Shown here piece by piece: positions 1-6,088 of a stretch of DNA of 23,395 nt. The stretch is from CAYLLN01 sp036496265 (GTDB taxonomy: Bacteria > Planctomycetota > Planctomycetia > Pirellulales > Pirellulaceae). The stretch spans positions 1 through 23,395 of the forward strand of contig DASXLL010000040.1 of the NCBI GenBank assembly GCA_036496265.1. Reading direction: 5' to 3'. The first letter of the stretch is position 1. Every line of letters starts with the position of its first letter. Both the position numbers and the translations under genes were made by a program. The notes under the pieces are model-generated. The model had not been told where the DNA came from. It did no database searches and saw only the letters and a list, made by a program, of their open reading frames with translations.

Positions 1-997
1 TGCTTAGCGAAAGTATCTTTAGGCTCGACAGGTTCCTGAGGTGACTGATTCCCGCGTCACCAACATTATCGGTGGCAACCTGAAGGTAAGTCAGCGAGTT
101 AAGTTCGCCGATGTGGCGCATGCCGGCATCCGTGATGGGACATATTCGAAGGACAAGATGTTCCAACGCGGGTAGGCTCGCCAGTAGTGCGAGGCCATCG
201 TCGGTGACGGCGGTATCGATGAGTTCGAGTCTGCGAAGATGTTTTAGCGCGGAAATGTGGCGTAGAGCCACGTCGTCGATACCAGGCGTCTGATAAAGCA
301 ACAAGGTTTCTAGTTTTTGGAGGCGAGAAATCGGCAGTAAAGCATCCGAGCTTGTTTTCGCCCGTACCAACTGCAGGAATTTGAGTTGAGCCAGTTGGTC
401 GATATTCGCCAATTGTTCGTCCGTTGTACCGGCGCCATACAGGCAGAGTTCTTCTAGTTCGGCCGCGTCGCGCAGACGACGAAGTCCGTCGGCTGAGACG
501 CTGGTTTCGCTCAGGTTTAGGCCGCGGAGCTTGCGGACGCGAAGTAGGTGCTCGATCCCGTGATCCGTGATACCAGGGCCATCGACGATAACGTACTTCA
601 ATCGTGGCAGGTCGGGCAGCCGAGCGACATCGTCGTCCACAATACTCTTTAGAAAAAAAACCTGGGCCACGCTGGCATATATGTCTTGGCCCAGCAGCGC
701 TCGAACTAGCCAAGGCCCCCGCGGCGACGAGCGTTTGTCGCCGTGGCGACCGGAACTGTCGAGCTCATAGTCATAGACGACTTGTGCGCCAACGTTCTGC
801 AAATGTGCGACGATTTGCCGTTGATGGCGGGCGCGAATGAGTAAATTGCCAAGCCAGCCGAAGAAGAGGCCGAGAATCACCGTGGCCAGAAGAAGGGTGC
901 GGAGGCTGAAACGAAGGAAATAAGTCGGGAAGCGCCGAGCTTTCGGCACAGTTGGATGGGAGACGGTTGGCGTTTGCCGGCCAATAGCTTCGCTCAT
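1..997 (-). CDS. Membrane-anchored leucine-rich-repeat protein (partial, 3' end beyond the left edge)
   Basis: The minus-strand frame from the ATG at 997 stays open to base 1, giving 332 residues with no stop, so the C-terminus lies outside the window. Residues 31-53 form a hydrophobic segment (starts SLRTLLLATVILG) preceded by Arg/Lys, which suggests an N-in membrane anchor. Residues 54-80 (RARHQRQIVAHLQNVGAQVV) match the juxtamembrane linker seen in many planctomycete LRR proteins. From about residue 125 there are roughly eight repeats of 23-25 residues with the pattern ITDxGLxxLxxLxxLxxLxL, for example at 142-165, 263-288 and 287-312. LRR arrays of this type usually bind proteins, so an extracytoplasmic recognition role is likely but the partner is unknown. 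An in-frame alternative start was not found: the ATG at 1006 meets a stop after three codons. A 21-bp palindromic region lies about 50 bases upstream of the start. Confidence 0.88.
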   Translation of the reverse strand, partial: MSEAIGRQTPTVSHPTVPKARRFPTYFLRFSLRTLLLATVILGLFFGWLGNLLIRARHQRQIVAHLQNVGAQVVYDYELDSSGRHGDKRSSPRGPWLVRALLGQDIYASVAQVFFLKSIVDDDVARLPDLPRLKYVIVDGPGITDHGIEHLLRVRKLRGLNLSETSVSADGLRRLRDAAELEELCLYGAGTTDEQLANIDQLAQLKFLQLVRAKTSSDALLPISRLQKLETLLLYQTPGIDDVALRHISALKHLRRLELIDTAVTDDGLALLASLPALEHLVLRICPITDAGMRHIGELNSLTYLQVATDNVGDAGISHLRNLSSLKILSLS

Positions 998-1045
998 GCC
1001 GACATTTTAGCCGCTGCGGTGATTTGCGGCGAATCTCTAGCCAAA

Positions 1046-1066
1046 TACTGTGCGTACAGTACGCAC
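1046..1066. promoter_or_regulatory. Two overlapping palindromes upstream of the LRR gene, candidate operator
   Basis: Bases 1050-1066 read GTGCGTACAGTACGCAC, two perfect 8-base arms around one central base. Bases 1046-1061 read TACTGTGCGTACAGTA, two perfect 6-base arms around four bases. The element sits 49-69 bases upstream of the LRR start codon at 997, a suitable place for a dimeric repressor or activator. The TACTGT/ACAGTA arms recall a LexA box, but the spacing is four bases shorter, so no regulator is assigned. Confidence 0.4.
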
Positions 1067-1108
1067 TGCGGCAATGCCATCACTTGATCGCAAAGATAAA
1101 GCCACCAA

Positions 1109-1136
1109 GAGGAAAACGGCAGGCAAGATGCCTGCC
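1109..1136 (-). terminator. Possible intrinsic terminator downstream of the SUMF1-domain gene
   Basis: Bases 1118-1136 form a perfect 7-bp stem (GGCAGGC/GCCTGCC) with a 5-base loop. Read on the minus strand, it is followed by GTTTTCCTCTT, a short U-rich tail. It lies 35 bases beyond the stop codon of the minus-strand gene ending at 1171. The tail is weak, and similar GC hairpins recur as dispersed repeats in planctomycete gaps, so this may be a repeat rather than a dedicated terminator. Confidence 0.4.
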
Positions 1137-1144
1137 CCACGGCT

Positions 1145-1166
1145 GGCCCTTGCGGAGCAAGGGGCC
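1145..1166. repeat. GC-rich hairpin next to the SUMF1-domain gene stop codon
   Basis: GGCCCTTGC (1145-1153) pairs with GCAAGGGGCC (1157-1166) across a 3-base loop with one bulged G. It lies 4 bases past the stop codon of the gene ending at 1171 and beside the hairpin at 1118-1136. Together they could end transcription or protect the 3' end of that transcript. Confidence 0.4.
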
Positions 1167-1170
1167 TACT

Positions 1171-2445
1171 TTATTGGTCGCCGAGTTTTTTGATGGCGTC
1201 GAGGAGTTGGGGGTTGGCGAGGGCGCGGGCGCCGCGGCCTTCTTGGTCGATGCGTTGATCGACGTCGGCTTGGAGCTGCTCGATGTCGGCGTCGTAGAAT
1301 TTGTTACGTTCGGCGAGGGGCGGGACGCTGAGGGGGCGGATGGGGCGGAAGCCGACGCTGAGGGCGGGTTGGCTGGTGAACCACCAGGGGCTTTGGGGGA
1401 AGTTGGGGTCTTCTTCGCGCCAGTCGTCGTCGTCGCTTTTGCGGCGGGCGGCGATGCGGCAGCCGGCGGCGTCGTCTTCGAAACCGCCGCCCTTGACGAC
1501 GCGGGGGAAGAGTTTTGTGGGCCAGGCGATGGCGTCGCGCCATTTGATAACGCCTTGATCTTTGCCTTTGTCTTTGAGGCGGGCGTAGCCGTCAGCCGTG
1601 TAATCGTCGATGACCCATTCGCTGACGTTGCCGTGCATGTCGAAGAGGCCCCAGGCGTTGGGTTTTTTCTCGCCGACGAGGTGCAGCCGCTCGCTGGCGT
1701 TGTCGAAGAACCAGGCGTAGTCCTTCAATTGCTCGGCGTCGCCGCCGAAGGAGTAGGCGGAAGTTGAGCCGGCGCGGCAGGCGTATTCCCACTCGGCCTC
1801 GGTGGGGAGGCGGAAATATTGGCCGGTGATGCCGCTGAGCCATTTGGTGTATTGCTTGGCGGCGAATTGGCTCATCGTGACGGCGGGCTGCTGGGGGGCG
1901 TCGCCGAGCTTGAAGGTGAAGGTGGGGTCGTAGAGGCTGGACGGGGCGGTGACGATCTCGGGCTTTTTCTCGGGCGTGAGCGGCTGCAGTTTGGCGGCGC
2001 CGAGCTTTTTGAACACGACGTACATGCTCATGTACTGCTTGTACTCGGCCCAGGTGACTTCGTGGGCGGCCATCCAGAAGGGCTCGACTTCGACCTCGAT
2101 TTGCGGGGCTTCGTCGGGCTTGTGGCCGGGCTCGCTGTCGGGGCTACCCAAGAACAATTTGCCGCCGGGGATGGGCTGCATCTGGAACTTGACGTCGGTG
2201 CCGGGAATCGTCTGGTCGTAGGCGACCATGAAGCCCTGGTCGGTTTTGACGAAGCGGCCGGCAGTGGGTTGGTCTTTGACGAGGCCGGGGGGGAGGGGAT
2301 CGGCGGCCTGGGATGGAAGGGAGAGACAGAGAGATAGAGCGACGGCGAGCAGAATCAAGGTTAAGCGGCGGCCTTGGAGTTGTTCGCTTTTAACGCCAAG
2401 GCGCAAAGGGGAGCAAAGGCCGCAAAGGGGTGGGGCGAGGTTCAT
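1171..2445 (-). CDS. Secreted SUMF1/FGE-sulfatase-domain protein (probably not a true formylglycine-generating enzyme)
   Basis: The frame from the ATG at 2445 gives 424 residues. Residues 28-47 form a signal peptide with a likely cut at SQA|AD. A SUMF1/FGE-type fold covers about 86-400: MQPIPGG near the start, the AHEVTWAEY motif, RLPTEAEWEYACRAG, WGLFDMHGNVSEW, VVKGGGF and a terminal VGFRPIRPL. True aerobic FGEs carry a catalytic cysteine pair near the C-terminus. Here that stretch (GGGFEDDAAGCRIAARRK) has one cysteine, so the protein is more likely a non-catalytic or differently acting exported family member. The frame is open further upstream to 2709, but the ATG at 2445 is the nearest one before the signal peptide. 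No Shine-Dalgarno sequence is visible. Codons for residues 6-20 come from a dispersed repeat (2387-2428), so the N-terminal extension ahead of the signal peptide may be recent or mis-started. Sulfatase genes are absent from the neighbourhood. Confidence 0.85.
   Translation of the reverse strand: MNLAPPLCGLCSPLRLGVKSEQLQGRRLTLILLAVALSLCLSLPSQAADPLPPGLVKDQPTAGRFVKTDQGFMVAYDQTIPGTDVKFQMQPIPGGKLFLGSPDSEPGHKPDEAPQIEVEVEPFWMAAHEVTWAEYKQYMSMYVVFKKLGAAKLQPLTPEKKPEIVTAPSSLYDPTFTFKLGDAPQQPAVTMSQFAAKQYTKWLSGITGQYFRLPTEAEWEYACRAGSTSAYSFGGDAEQLKDYAWFFDNASERLHLVGEKKPNAWGLFDMHGNVSEWVIDDYTADGYARLKDKGKDQGVIKWRDAIAWPTKLFPRVVKGGGFEDDAAGCRIAARRKSDDDDWREEDPNFPQSPWWFTSQPALSVGFRPIRPLSVPPLAERNKFYDADIEQLQADVDQRIDQEGRGARALANPQLLDAIKKLGDQ
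2387..2428. repeat. CTTTGCG-type dispersed repeat within the 5' end of the SUMF1-domain gene
   Basis: On the minus strand this reads as imperfect units of about 9 bases: CCTTTGCGG, CCTTTGCTC, CCCTTTGCG, CCTTGGCGT, then TAAAA. Phrases of this kind are widespread intergenic repeats in several phyla, including planctomycetes (from memory, not searched here). It lies inside the predicted coding frame between the chosen ATG and the signal peptide. Confidence 0.5.
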
Positions 2446-2648
2446 GGGAGAACTTAAGGGGGAGTGTATTTGCTGTCGGTGATTGTAGTCTGCCATGTTA
2501 GGGGCGTGAAATTGGGCAGGGGGCGAGTTCCAGAGGTGAGTCGATAGCATTTTGTGATAGCGGCGTTGTAGTTTAGGTGAGTGCGATTGGGCGAAGTTTG
2601 TGGGGGCAGATGACGATAATGGGTTCCAGCGCGATGGGTATGCGCCGT

Positions 2649-2665
2649 GGTGGACAGAGCCCACC
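2649..2665. repeat. Short GGTGG/CCACC hairpin before the FliN-like gene
   Basis: GGTGG (2649-2653) and CCACC (2661-2665) frame a 7-base loop, 23 bases before the ATG at 2688. The phrase GTGGTGGACAGAGCCCACC resembles a dispersed repeat seen in planctomycete gaps. It is in frame with the downstream gene, so it lengthens that open frame artificially. The rest of the 242-base gap between the two divergent genes (2446-2687) shows no clear promoter. Confidence 0.35.
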
Positions 2666-2687
2666 CTACGTCGAGAAGATTTTGGCG

Positions 2688-3062
2688 ATGAGCGAGAACG
2701 ATTCGGCAAATTCGGTGGCGGGTGCTGCGCCGCAAGCGGCGAAGGTCGGAAGCGACCGGGAGCTGGCGCATCGGCTGGCTCAATTGCCGCCGTACACTCG
2801 GAGCCTGCTGCGAATCGAAGTGCCGCTGGTGGTCACGCTGGCGAAGACGCGACACCCGGTGAGCCGAGTGCTCGATCTAGCGCCGGGAACGATCCTGCAT
2901 TTCAGCAAGGCGTTTGATGAGCCGTTGACGGTTTCGGTTGGCGGCTGCGACGTGGCAGTGGGCGAGGCGGTGAAGGTTGGCGACAAATTTGGGCTGCGGA
3001 TTGCGTCAATGGTGATGCCGGAAGAGAAGTTTGAGCCGGTGCGTCCGCCGGTGCGGAAATGA
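2688..3062 (+). CDS. fliN: FliN-like protein with a single SpoA (FliM/FliN C-terminal) domain
   Basis: From the ATG at 2688 the product is 124 residues. After a variable N-terminal 40 residues, residues 43-108 match a SpoA domain of the FliN type: VPLVVTLAKTRHPVSRVLDL, then APGTILHF, DEPLTVSVGG, VAVGEAVKVGDKFGLRI. FliN forms the lower ring of the flagellar motor C-ring and helps dock export cargo. A related subunit occurs in type III secretion. No other flagellar or secretion gene is in the window, so the gene is either dispersed from its partners or has been reused. The frame is open upstream to 2577, but that extension reads through a repeat-like hairpin and looks non-coding, so the start at 2688 is preferred. 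The TGA stop falls within the first unit of a heptamer repeat (3058-3085). No Shine-Dalgarno sequence is seen. Confidence 0.8.
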   Translation: MSENDSANSVAGAAPQAAKVGSDRELAHRLAQLPPYTRSLLRIEVPLVVTLAKTRHPVSRVLDLAPGTILHFSKAFDEPLTVSVGGCDVAVGEAVKVGDKFGLRIASMVMPEEKFEPVRPPVRK

Positions 3063-3085
3063 CCAATGACCAAGCACCAATGACC
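3058..3085. repeat. Heptamer repeat array containing the fliN stop codon
   Basis: Four consecutive 7-base units are AATGACC, AATGACC, AAGCACC and AATGACC. The stop codon of the FliN-like gene is the TGA in the first unit. The same layout, two good units followed by a divergent AAGCNCS unit, occurs at 11227-11261. The following gap to 3162 holds no other recognisable feature. Confidence 0.65.
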
Positions 3086-3162
3086 AATTCAGAGGGCGGT
3101 GCGGCAATCGTCGAGGCGGCCTACAATGCCGGGTAAATAGCTCGGCTTCTTGTTAATTCGGA

Positions 3163-3798
3163 ATGGTCGCCATGCTCTGTACCAAGTGCCACGCGGAAGT
3201 TCCGCCGGATGCGGCTTTTTGTCCGAAGTGTGGAACCGCTGTTGCGGGTGCGGCCAGTCCGCGAGCGGTGACGCCAACGGAGCGGATGCAAGGGGCGCAG
3301 GCGGCGGTGCCGCAGGAGCCGGAGCATGAATTGTGGCGGGGCGGCTATTCGGCGAAGGCCATGTATGGCGGCTGGGCGTTTGCGGTGCTGGTGACGGTCG
3401 CGGCGGTGGTGTTGGCGGCGTTCGCCTACAATCCGATGGCTTGGCTTGCGGCGGCGGTGGCCGTACCGCTGGTATGGGTGATTGCCGTTTGGATTTTTGT
3501 AATACGGCTTCTGAACGATAAATACACGTTGACGACACAGCGGTTCCTCCATAAGAAGGGCATACTAAGTCGCACAGTTGATCAAACTTTGCTCGTTGAT
3601 ATTGATGATGTGAAGTACTATCAGGGGCTCGTCGACCGATTCGTCAACGTTGGGAAAATCACGCTCTATTCCACTGATAAATCTGACAAAGAGCTTGAAC
3701 TCATTGGTATCGACGAGGTCGAGCGCGTTACCAATCTCATCGATAATGCCCGGCGCGAAGAACGACGTAAGCGGGCAATTTATTTGGCCAACGCGTGA
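3163..3798 (+). CDS. Zinc-ribbon and bacterial PH-domain membrane protein
   Basis: The product is 211 residues. Four cysteines at 6, 9, 20 and 23 (CTKC...CPKC) form a zinc ribbon at the N-terminus. A low-complexity linker follows to about 55. Two membrane segments lie at about 71-89 and 93-115. The C-terminal part (about 117-200; NDKYTLTTQRFLHKKGILSR, then QTLLVDIDDV, GKITLYSTD, LELIGIDEVE) matches the bacterial PH domain found in YdbS/YdbT-like proteins, so the C-terminus should be cytoplasmic at the membrane surface. Function in the family is poorly known. The ATG at 3172 (MLCTKC) is an equally good start and would remove three residues. The gene is convergent with acpS, 38 bases away, with a hairpin between them. 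Its base composition becomes less GC-rich from about 3500 onward, within the PH domain. Confidence 0.82.
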   Translation: MVAMLCTKCHAEVPPDAAFCPKCGTAVAGAASPRAVTPTERMQGAQAAVPQEPEHELWRGGYSAKAMYGGWAFAVLVTVAAVVLAAFAYNPMAWLAAAVAVPLVWVIAVWIFVIRLLNDKYTLTTQRFLHKKGILSRTVDQTLLVDIDDVKYYQGLVDRFVNVGKITLYSTDKSDKELELIGIDEVERVTNLIDNARREERRKRAIYLANA

Positions 3799-3806
3799 GC
3801 AGCCCA

Positions 3807-3823
3807 AGGCTCGGCAAGAGCCT
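3807..3823. terminator. Hairpin between convergent genes, possible bidirectional terminator
   Basis: AGGCTC (3807-3812) and GAGCCT (3818-3823) form a perfect 6-bp stem over a GGCAA loop, in the 38-base gap between the PH-domain gene and acpS. There is no clear T-run on either side. The motif also resembles a dispersed GC-rich planctomycete repeat, so a terminator role is inferred mainly from position. Confidence 0.4.
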
Positions 3824-3836
3824 CGCCCTCCCATTC

Positions 3837-4223
3837 CTAGTCTTCGCCGACCGCTAGCGCGTAAGCCGTGGCATGGGTGCGGCAGTGGGAGATGCTGATC
3901 AGGACTTCGGTAATGCCGGTTTTTTCGGAGAGTTCGGCGGCGGCACCGCTGAGGACGATGATGGGGCGGCCGCCCATTTCGTTTTTGACTTCGATGTCGC
4001 GCCATTGAATGCCGCGGGTCCAGCCGGTGCCGAGGGCCTTGAGGACGGCCTCTTTGGCGGCGAAACGGCCGGCGTAGTGCTGGGTCGCGGCTTTGCGGGC
4101 GGTGCAGTACTCGATTTCGTGCGGCGTATAGACGCGGGTGAGGAATAGCTCGCCGTGCCGCTCGATCATCTTGGCGATGCGGAGACATTCGATGATGTCG
4201 GTGCCGATGCCGAGGACGGACAT
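3837..4223 (-). CDS. acpS: Holo-[acyl-carrier-protein] synthase
   Basis: AcpS transfers the 4'-phosphopantetheine arm of coenzyme A to a serine of apo-ACP, activating it for fatty-acid synthesis in the cytoplasm. The 128-residue product has the usual length. It shows the N-terminal GIGTDIIEC motif with the metal-binding Asp9, and the FAAKEAVLKALGTG motif with Glu58. The C-terminal strand LISISHCRTHATAYALA is where the family normally has SISH. The start at 4223 (MSVLGIGTD) is chosen over the ATG at 4238 because family members begin just before the GxD motif, and the extra residues (MPPPP) come from a C-rich tract. Neighbouring genes are unrelated to lipid synthesis. Upstream lies a repeat-filled gap shared with the divergent histidine kinase gene. 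Confidence 0.93.
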   Translation of the reverse strand: MSVLGIGTDIIECLRIAKMIERHGELFLTRVYTPHEIEYCTARKAATQHYAGRFAAKEAVLKALGTGWTRGIQWRDIEVKNEMGGRPIIVLSGAAAELSEKTGITEVLISISHCRTHATAYALAVGED

Positions 4224-4237
4224 GGGGGGCGGGGGCA

Positions 4238-4390
4238 AGAGGTCAGAAGTCAGAGTGCAGAAGTCAGAAAATGCGTGTCGCCAATTCTTTAGGATAATCC
4301 ACGTCGGTGAGTGGTGAGTAGGTGAGTGGTGAGTCGCGGAATGATAAGCTATTTGAATCTCTGACTTCTGACTTCTGACTTCTGTCCTCT
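4238..4390. repeat. 33-bp imperfect inverted repeat enclosing tandem heptamers (MITE-like filler)
   Basis: The left arm (4238-4270) and right arm (4358-4390) are inverted copies matching at 28 of 33 positions when I align them by eye. Each arm is four heptamers of the TCAGAAG type. The 87-base interior carries four GGTGAGT units at 4306-4334. The element occupies nearly the whole gap between acpS and the divergent kinase gene, and the kinase ATG at 4392 follows the right arm by one base. No transposase or target-site duplication was identified. Confidence 0.6.
4306..4334. repeat. Tandem GGTGAGT heptamers
   Basis: Two copies of GGTGAGTGGTGAGT are separated by a single A: heptamers at 4306, 4313, 4321 and 4328. 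They lie inside the inverted-repeat element between acpS and the kinase gene, where a promoter for the kinase would be expected. Confidence 0.65.
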
Positions 4391-4391
4391 A

Positions 4392-5309
4392 ATGTTCGAA
4401 CATCGATCGCTGCGGTGGCCGATTACGCTGGGCGTGCTGATGTTTGTGGTGCTGGCGGCGCTGCTGGTGGGTTGGATTCTGCTCAATGTGCCTGGGTTGT
4501 TCGATTCCAAGCGGGCCGCACTTTATATCTCGTTGCTTTTGACCGGCACGGTTTTTCTGATCTTTGCGATCGTCGGCACGGCTCTGTATCTGACCCTGTC
4601 GATCAAGGCGATCAATCTGAGCCGGCGGCAGTCGAATTTCATCGATAGCGTGACGCATGAGCTGAAGAGCCCGATTGCGTCGCTGAAGCTGTATTTGCAG
4701 ACGCTGAACCGGCGCAATGTGCCGCCGCAGGAGCAGGAACCTTTCTTCAAGGACATGCTGGAGGACGTCGAGCGACTGGACCAGTTGATCAATCACTTGC
4801 TGGATGTAGCGCGGCTCGAAAAAGACCGCAGCGCTCCGCGCGCGGAAGACTTGCGGCTGGATGAAGTGATCAAGAGCTGCGTGGGGTCAATTTGTGAGCG
4901 GTATCAGCGGCCGGTCGAATCCATTGAGCTGGAAACGCCGCCGGCGATGGTCCATGCATCCCGCGTCGATCTGGAACTGATCTTTCGCAACTTGATCGAC
5001 AACGGCATGAAATACGCCAATGAGGAGGATCCGCGGGTTAAGGTTGGCATTGAGGCGGATGGTGCGAATACCGTCTTTGTCCGCGTGGCCGATAATGGCC
5101 ACGGGATTCCCCATTCGCTACGGCATTTGATTTTTGGGCGGTTTGTGAGGCTAGGATCGGAGCTCGAGCGAGAGAAGCCGGGGACGGGGCTGGGGCTTTA
5201 TATTGTGCGGACGATGATTGGGCGGCTGGGCGGAAAAATTCGCATTCGCGATCGCGAGCCGGGGCCGGGAACGGAGTTTGAGGTGCAGTTGCCGGGGAAG
5301 ATGATTTAG
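4392..5309 (+). CDS. Orphan membrane histidine kinase without a sensor domain
   Basis: This 305-residue protein has two membrane helices (about 10-32 and 43-70) joined by an exposed loop of only about ten residues, so there is no room for an extracytoplasmic sensor fold. The HisKA region carries SVTHELKSPIASLK with the phospho-acceptor His89. The ATPase domain has the N box (IFRNLIDNGMKYA), G1 box (VADNGHGIP) and G2 box (GTGLGLYIV). It should autophosphorylate and pass phosphate to a response regulator, but no regulator gene lies nearby. Kinases with this layout usually sense within the membrane or through a partner protein. The ATG at 4392 lies one base past a repeat arm and no Shine-Dalgarno site is visible. 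birA follows after two bases, so the two are probably co-transcribed. Confidence 0.9.
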   Translation: MFEHRSLRWPITLGVLMFVVLAALLVGWILLNVPGLFDSKRAALYISLLLTGTVFLIFAIVGTALYLTLSIKAINLSRRQSNFIDSVTHELKSPIASLKLYLQTLNRRNVPPQEQEPFFKDMLEDVERLDQLINHLLDVARLEKDRSAPRAEDLRLDEVIKSCVGSICERYQRPVESIELETPPAMVHASRVDLELIFRNLIDNGMKYANEEDPRVKVGIEADGANTVFVRVADNGHGIPHSLRHLIFGRFVRLGSELEREKPGTGLGLYIVRTMIGRLGGKIRIRDREPGPGTEFEVQLPGKMI

Positions 5310-5311
5310 CC

Positions 5312-6088
5312 GTGTTTGACTTGGCGCGAATACAAGAATCGGGATTAGTAAGTCAGATCGACTTTCAGGAGTCGCTGGGATCGACCAACGATCGGGCGCT
5401 CGAGATTGGGGCGAGCGGAGATTTGAAGCTGCCGCTGTTGGTGCTGGCGGAGCGGCAGACGGCGGGGCGGGGGCGAGGGGCGAATCGCTGGTTGACGAGC
5501 GACGGGGCGCTGACATTTTCGTTGGTGCTGGAGGCAACGGCGGAGCGATTGCCACTGCGGAATCGGTCGCAAGTGGCTTTGGTGGCGGGTGTGGCGGTGG
5601 CGGAGGCGCTGGCGAATTACGTACCGCCTCATTTGGTGCAGCTTAAGTGGCCGAATGATGTTTTTCTTGGCGGAAGCAAGGTCGGTGGGATCCTGAGTGA
5701 ATCGGTTCCGGGTTGGACGGATCGGTTTGTGGTTGGAATTGGAATTAATGTCAACAATCGCCTTTGCGGCTCTGAGCTATCCGCCACGGCAAGATCTTTG
5801 GTTGACCATGACGGCGTGGAGCGCGATTTGACGAGCGTGTTGGTCGCGGTACTCGATGAATTCGATCGGCGGTGGAATGAGTTGCTCGAATGTGGCTTTG
5901 GACCGTCGGCTGGCGTTTATCGCGCGCAATGTTTTTTGACAGGGAAGGTGGTATCCATGGCGCAGCATGATGGGAGCCAGATAGTCGGCCAATGCCGTGG
6001 GATCGACGACTCTGGTGGCTTGCTGCTGCGGACGCCGAACGGAGAGAAGTCGCTGATTTCGGGGTCGGTGGTGGCGTGGGAAGATTAA
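5312..6088 (+). CDS. birA: Biotin--[acetyl-CoA-carboxylase] ligase, monofunctional
   Basis: The enzyme makes biotinyl-AMP and attaches biotin to a lysine of the biotin carboxyl carrier protein, needed for acetyl-CoA carboxylase. The 258-residue product has the catalytic-domain motifs in order: SLGSTND near 21-27, AERQTAGRGRGANRW (46-60) with the GRGRG biotinyl-AMP loop, TFSLVL, KWPNDVF (112-118), KVGGIL (123-128) and GIGINVN. A small C-terminal SH3-like domain follows. The N-terminal DNA-binding domain of E. coli BirA is absent, so it should not act as a repressor. The start is a GTG two bases after the kinase stop codon. The TAA stop overlaps the stop codon of the convergent sensor kinase. 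Confidence 0.93.
   Translation: MFDLARIQESGLVSQIDFQESLGSTNDRALEIGASGDLKLPLLVLAERQTAGRGRGANRWLTSDGALTFSLVLEATAERLPLRNRSQVALVAGVAVAEALANYVPPHLVQLKWPNDVFLGGSKVGGILSESVPGWTDRFVVGIGINVNNRLCGSELSATARSLVDHDGVERDLTSVLVAVLDEFDRRWNELLECGFGPSAGVYRAQCFLTGKVVSMAQHDGSQIVGQCRGIDDSGGLLLRTPNGEKSLISGSVVAWED

Noticed and set aside
99..713. A 204-codon minus-strand open frame
   Set aside because: It is an out-of-frame shadow of the LRR gene. The frame opening at 997 has the LRR periodicity and a membrane anchor.
1046..1061. LexA-like box TACTGT-N4-ACAGTA
   Set aside because: The E. coli LexA box has eight bases between these arms, not four, and no SOS gene is nearby.
1024..1767. A 247-codon plus-strand open frame
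   Set aside because: It lies antisense to the SUMF1-domain gene. Its product is a Val/Gly/Ala/Glu-rich shadow of the opposite codons with no recognisable motif.
4290..4298. TAGGATAAT as a -10 box for the kinase gene
   Set aside because: No -35 element is found at a suitable distance and the region is dominated by repeats, so it was not called as a promoter.
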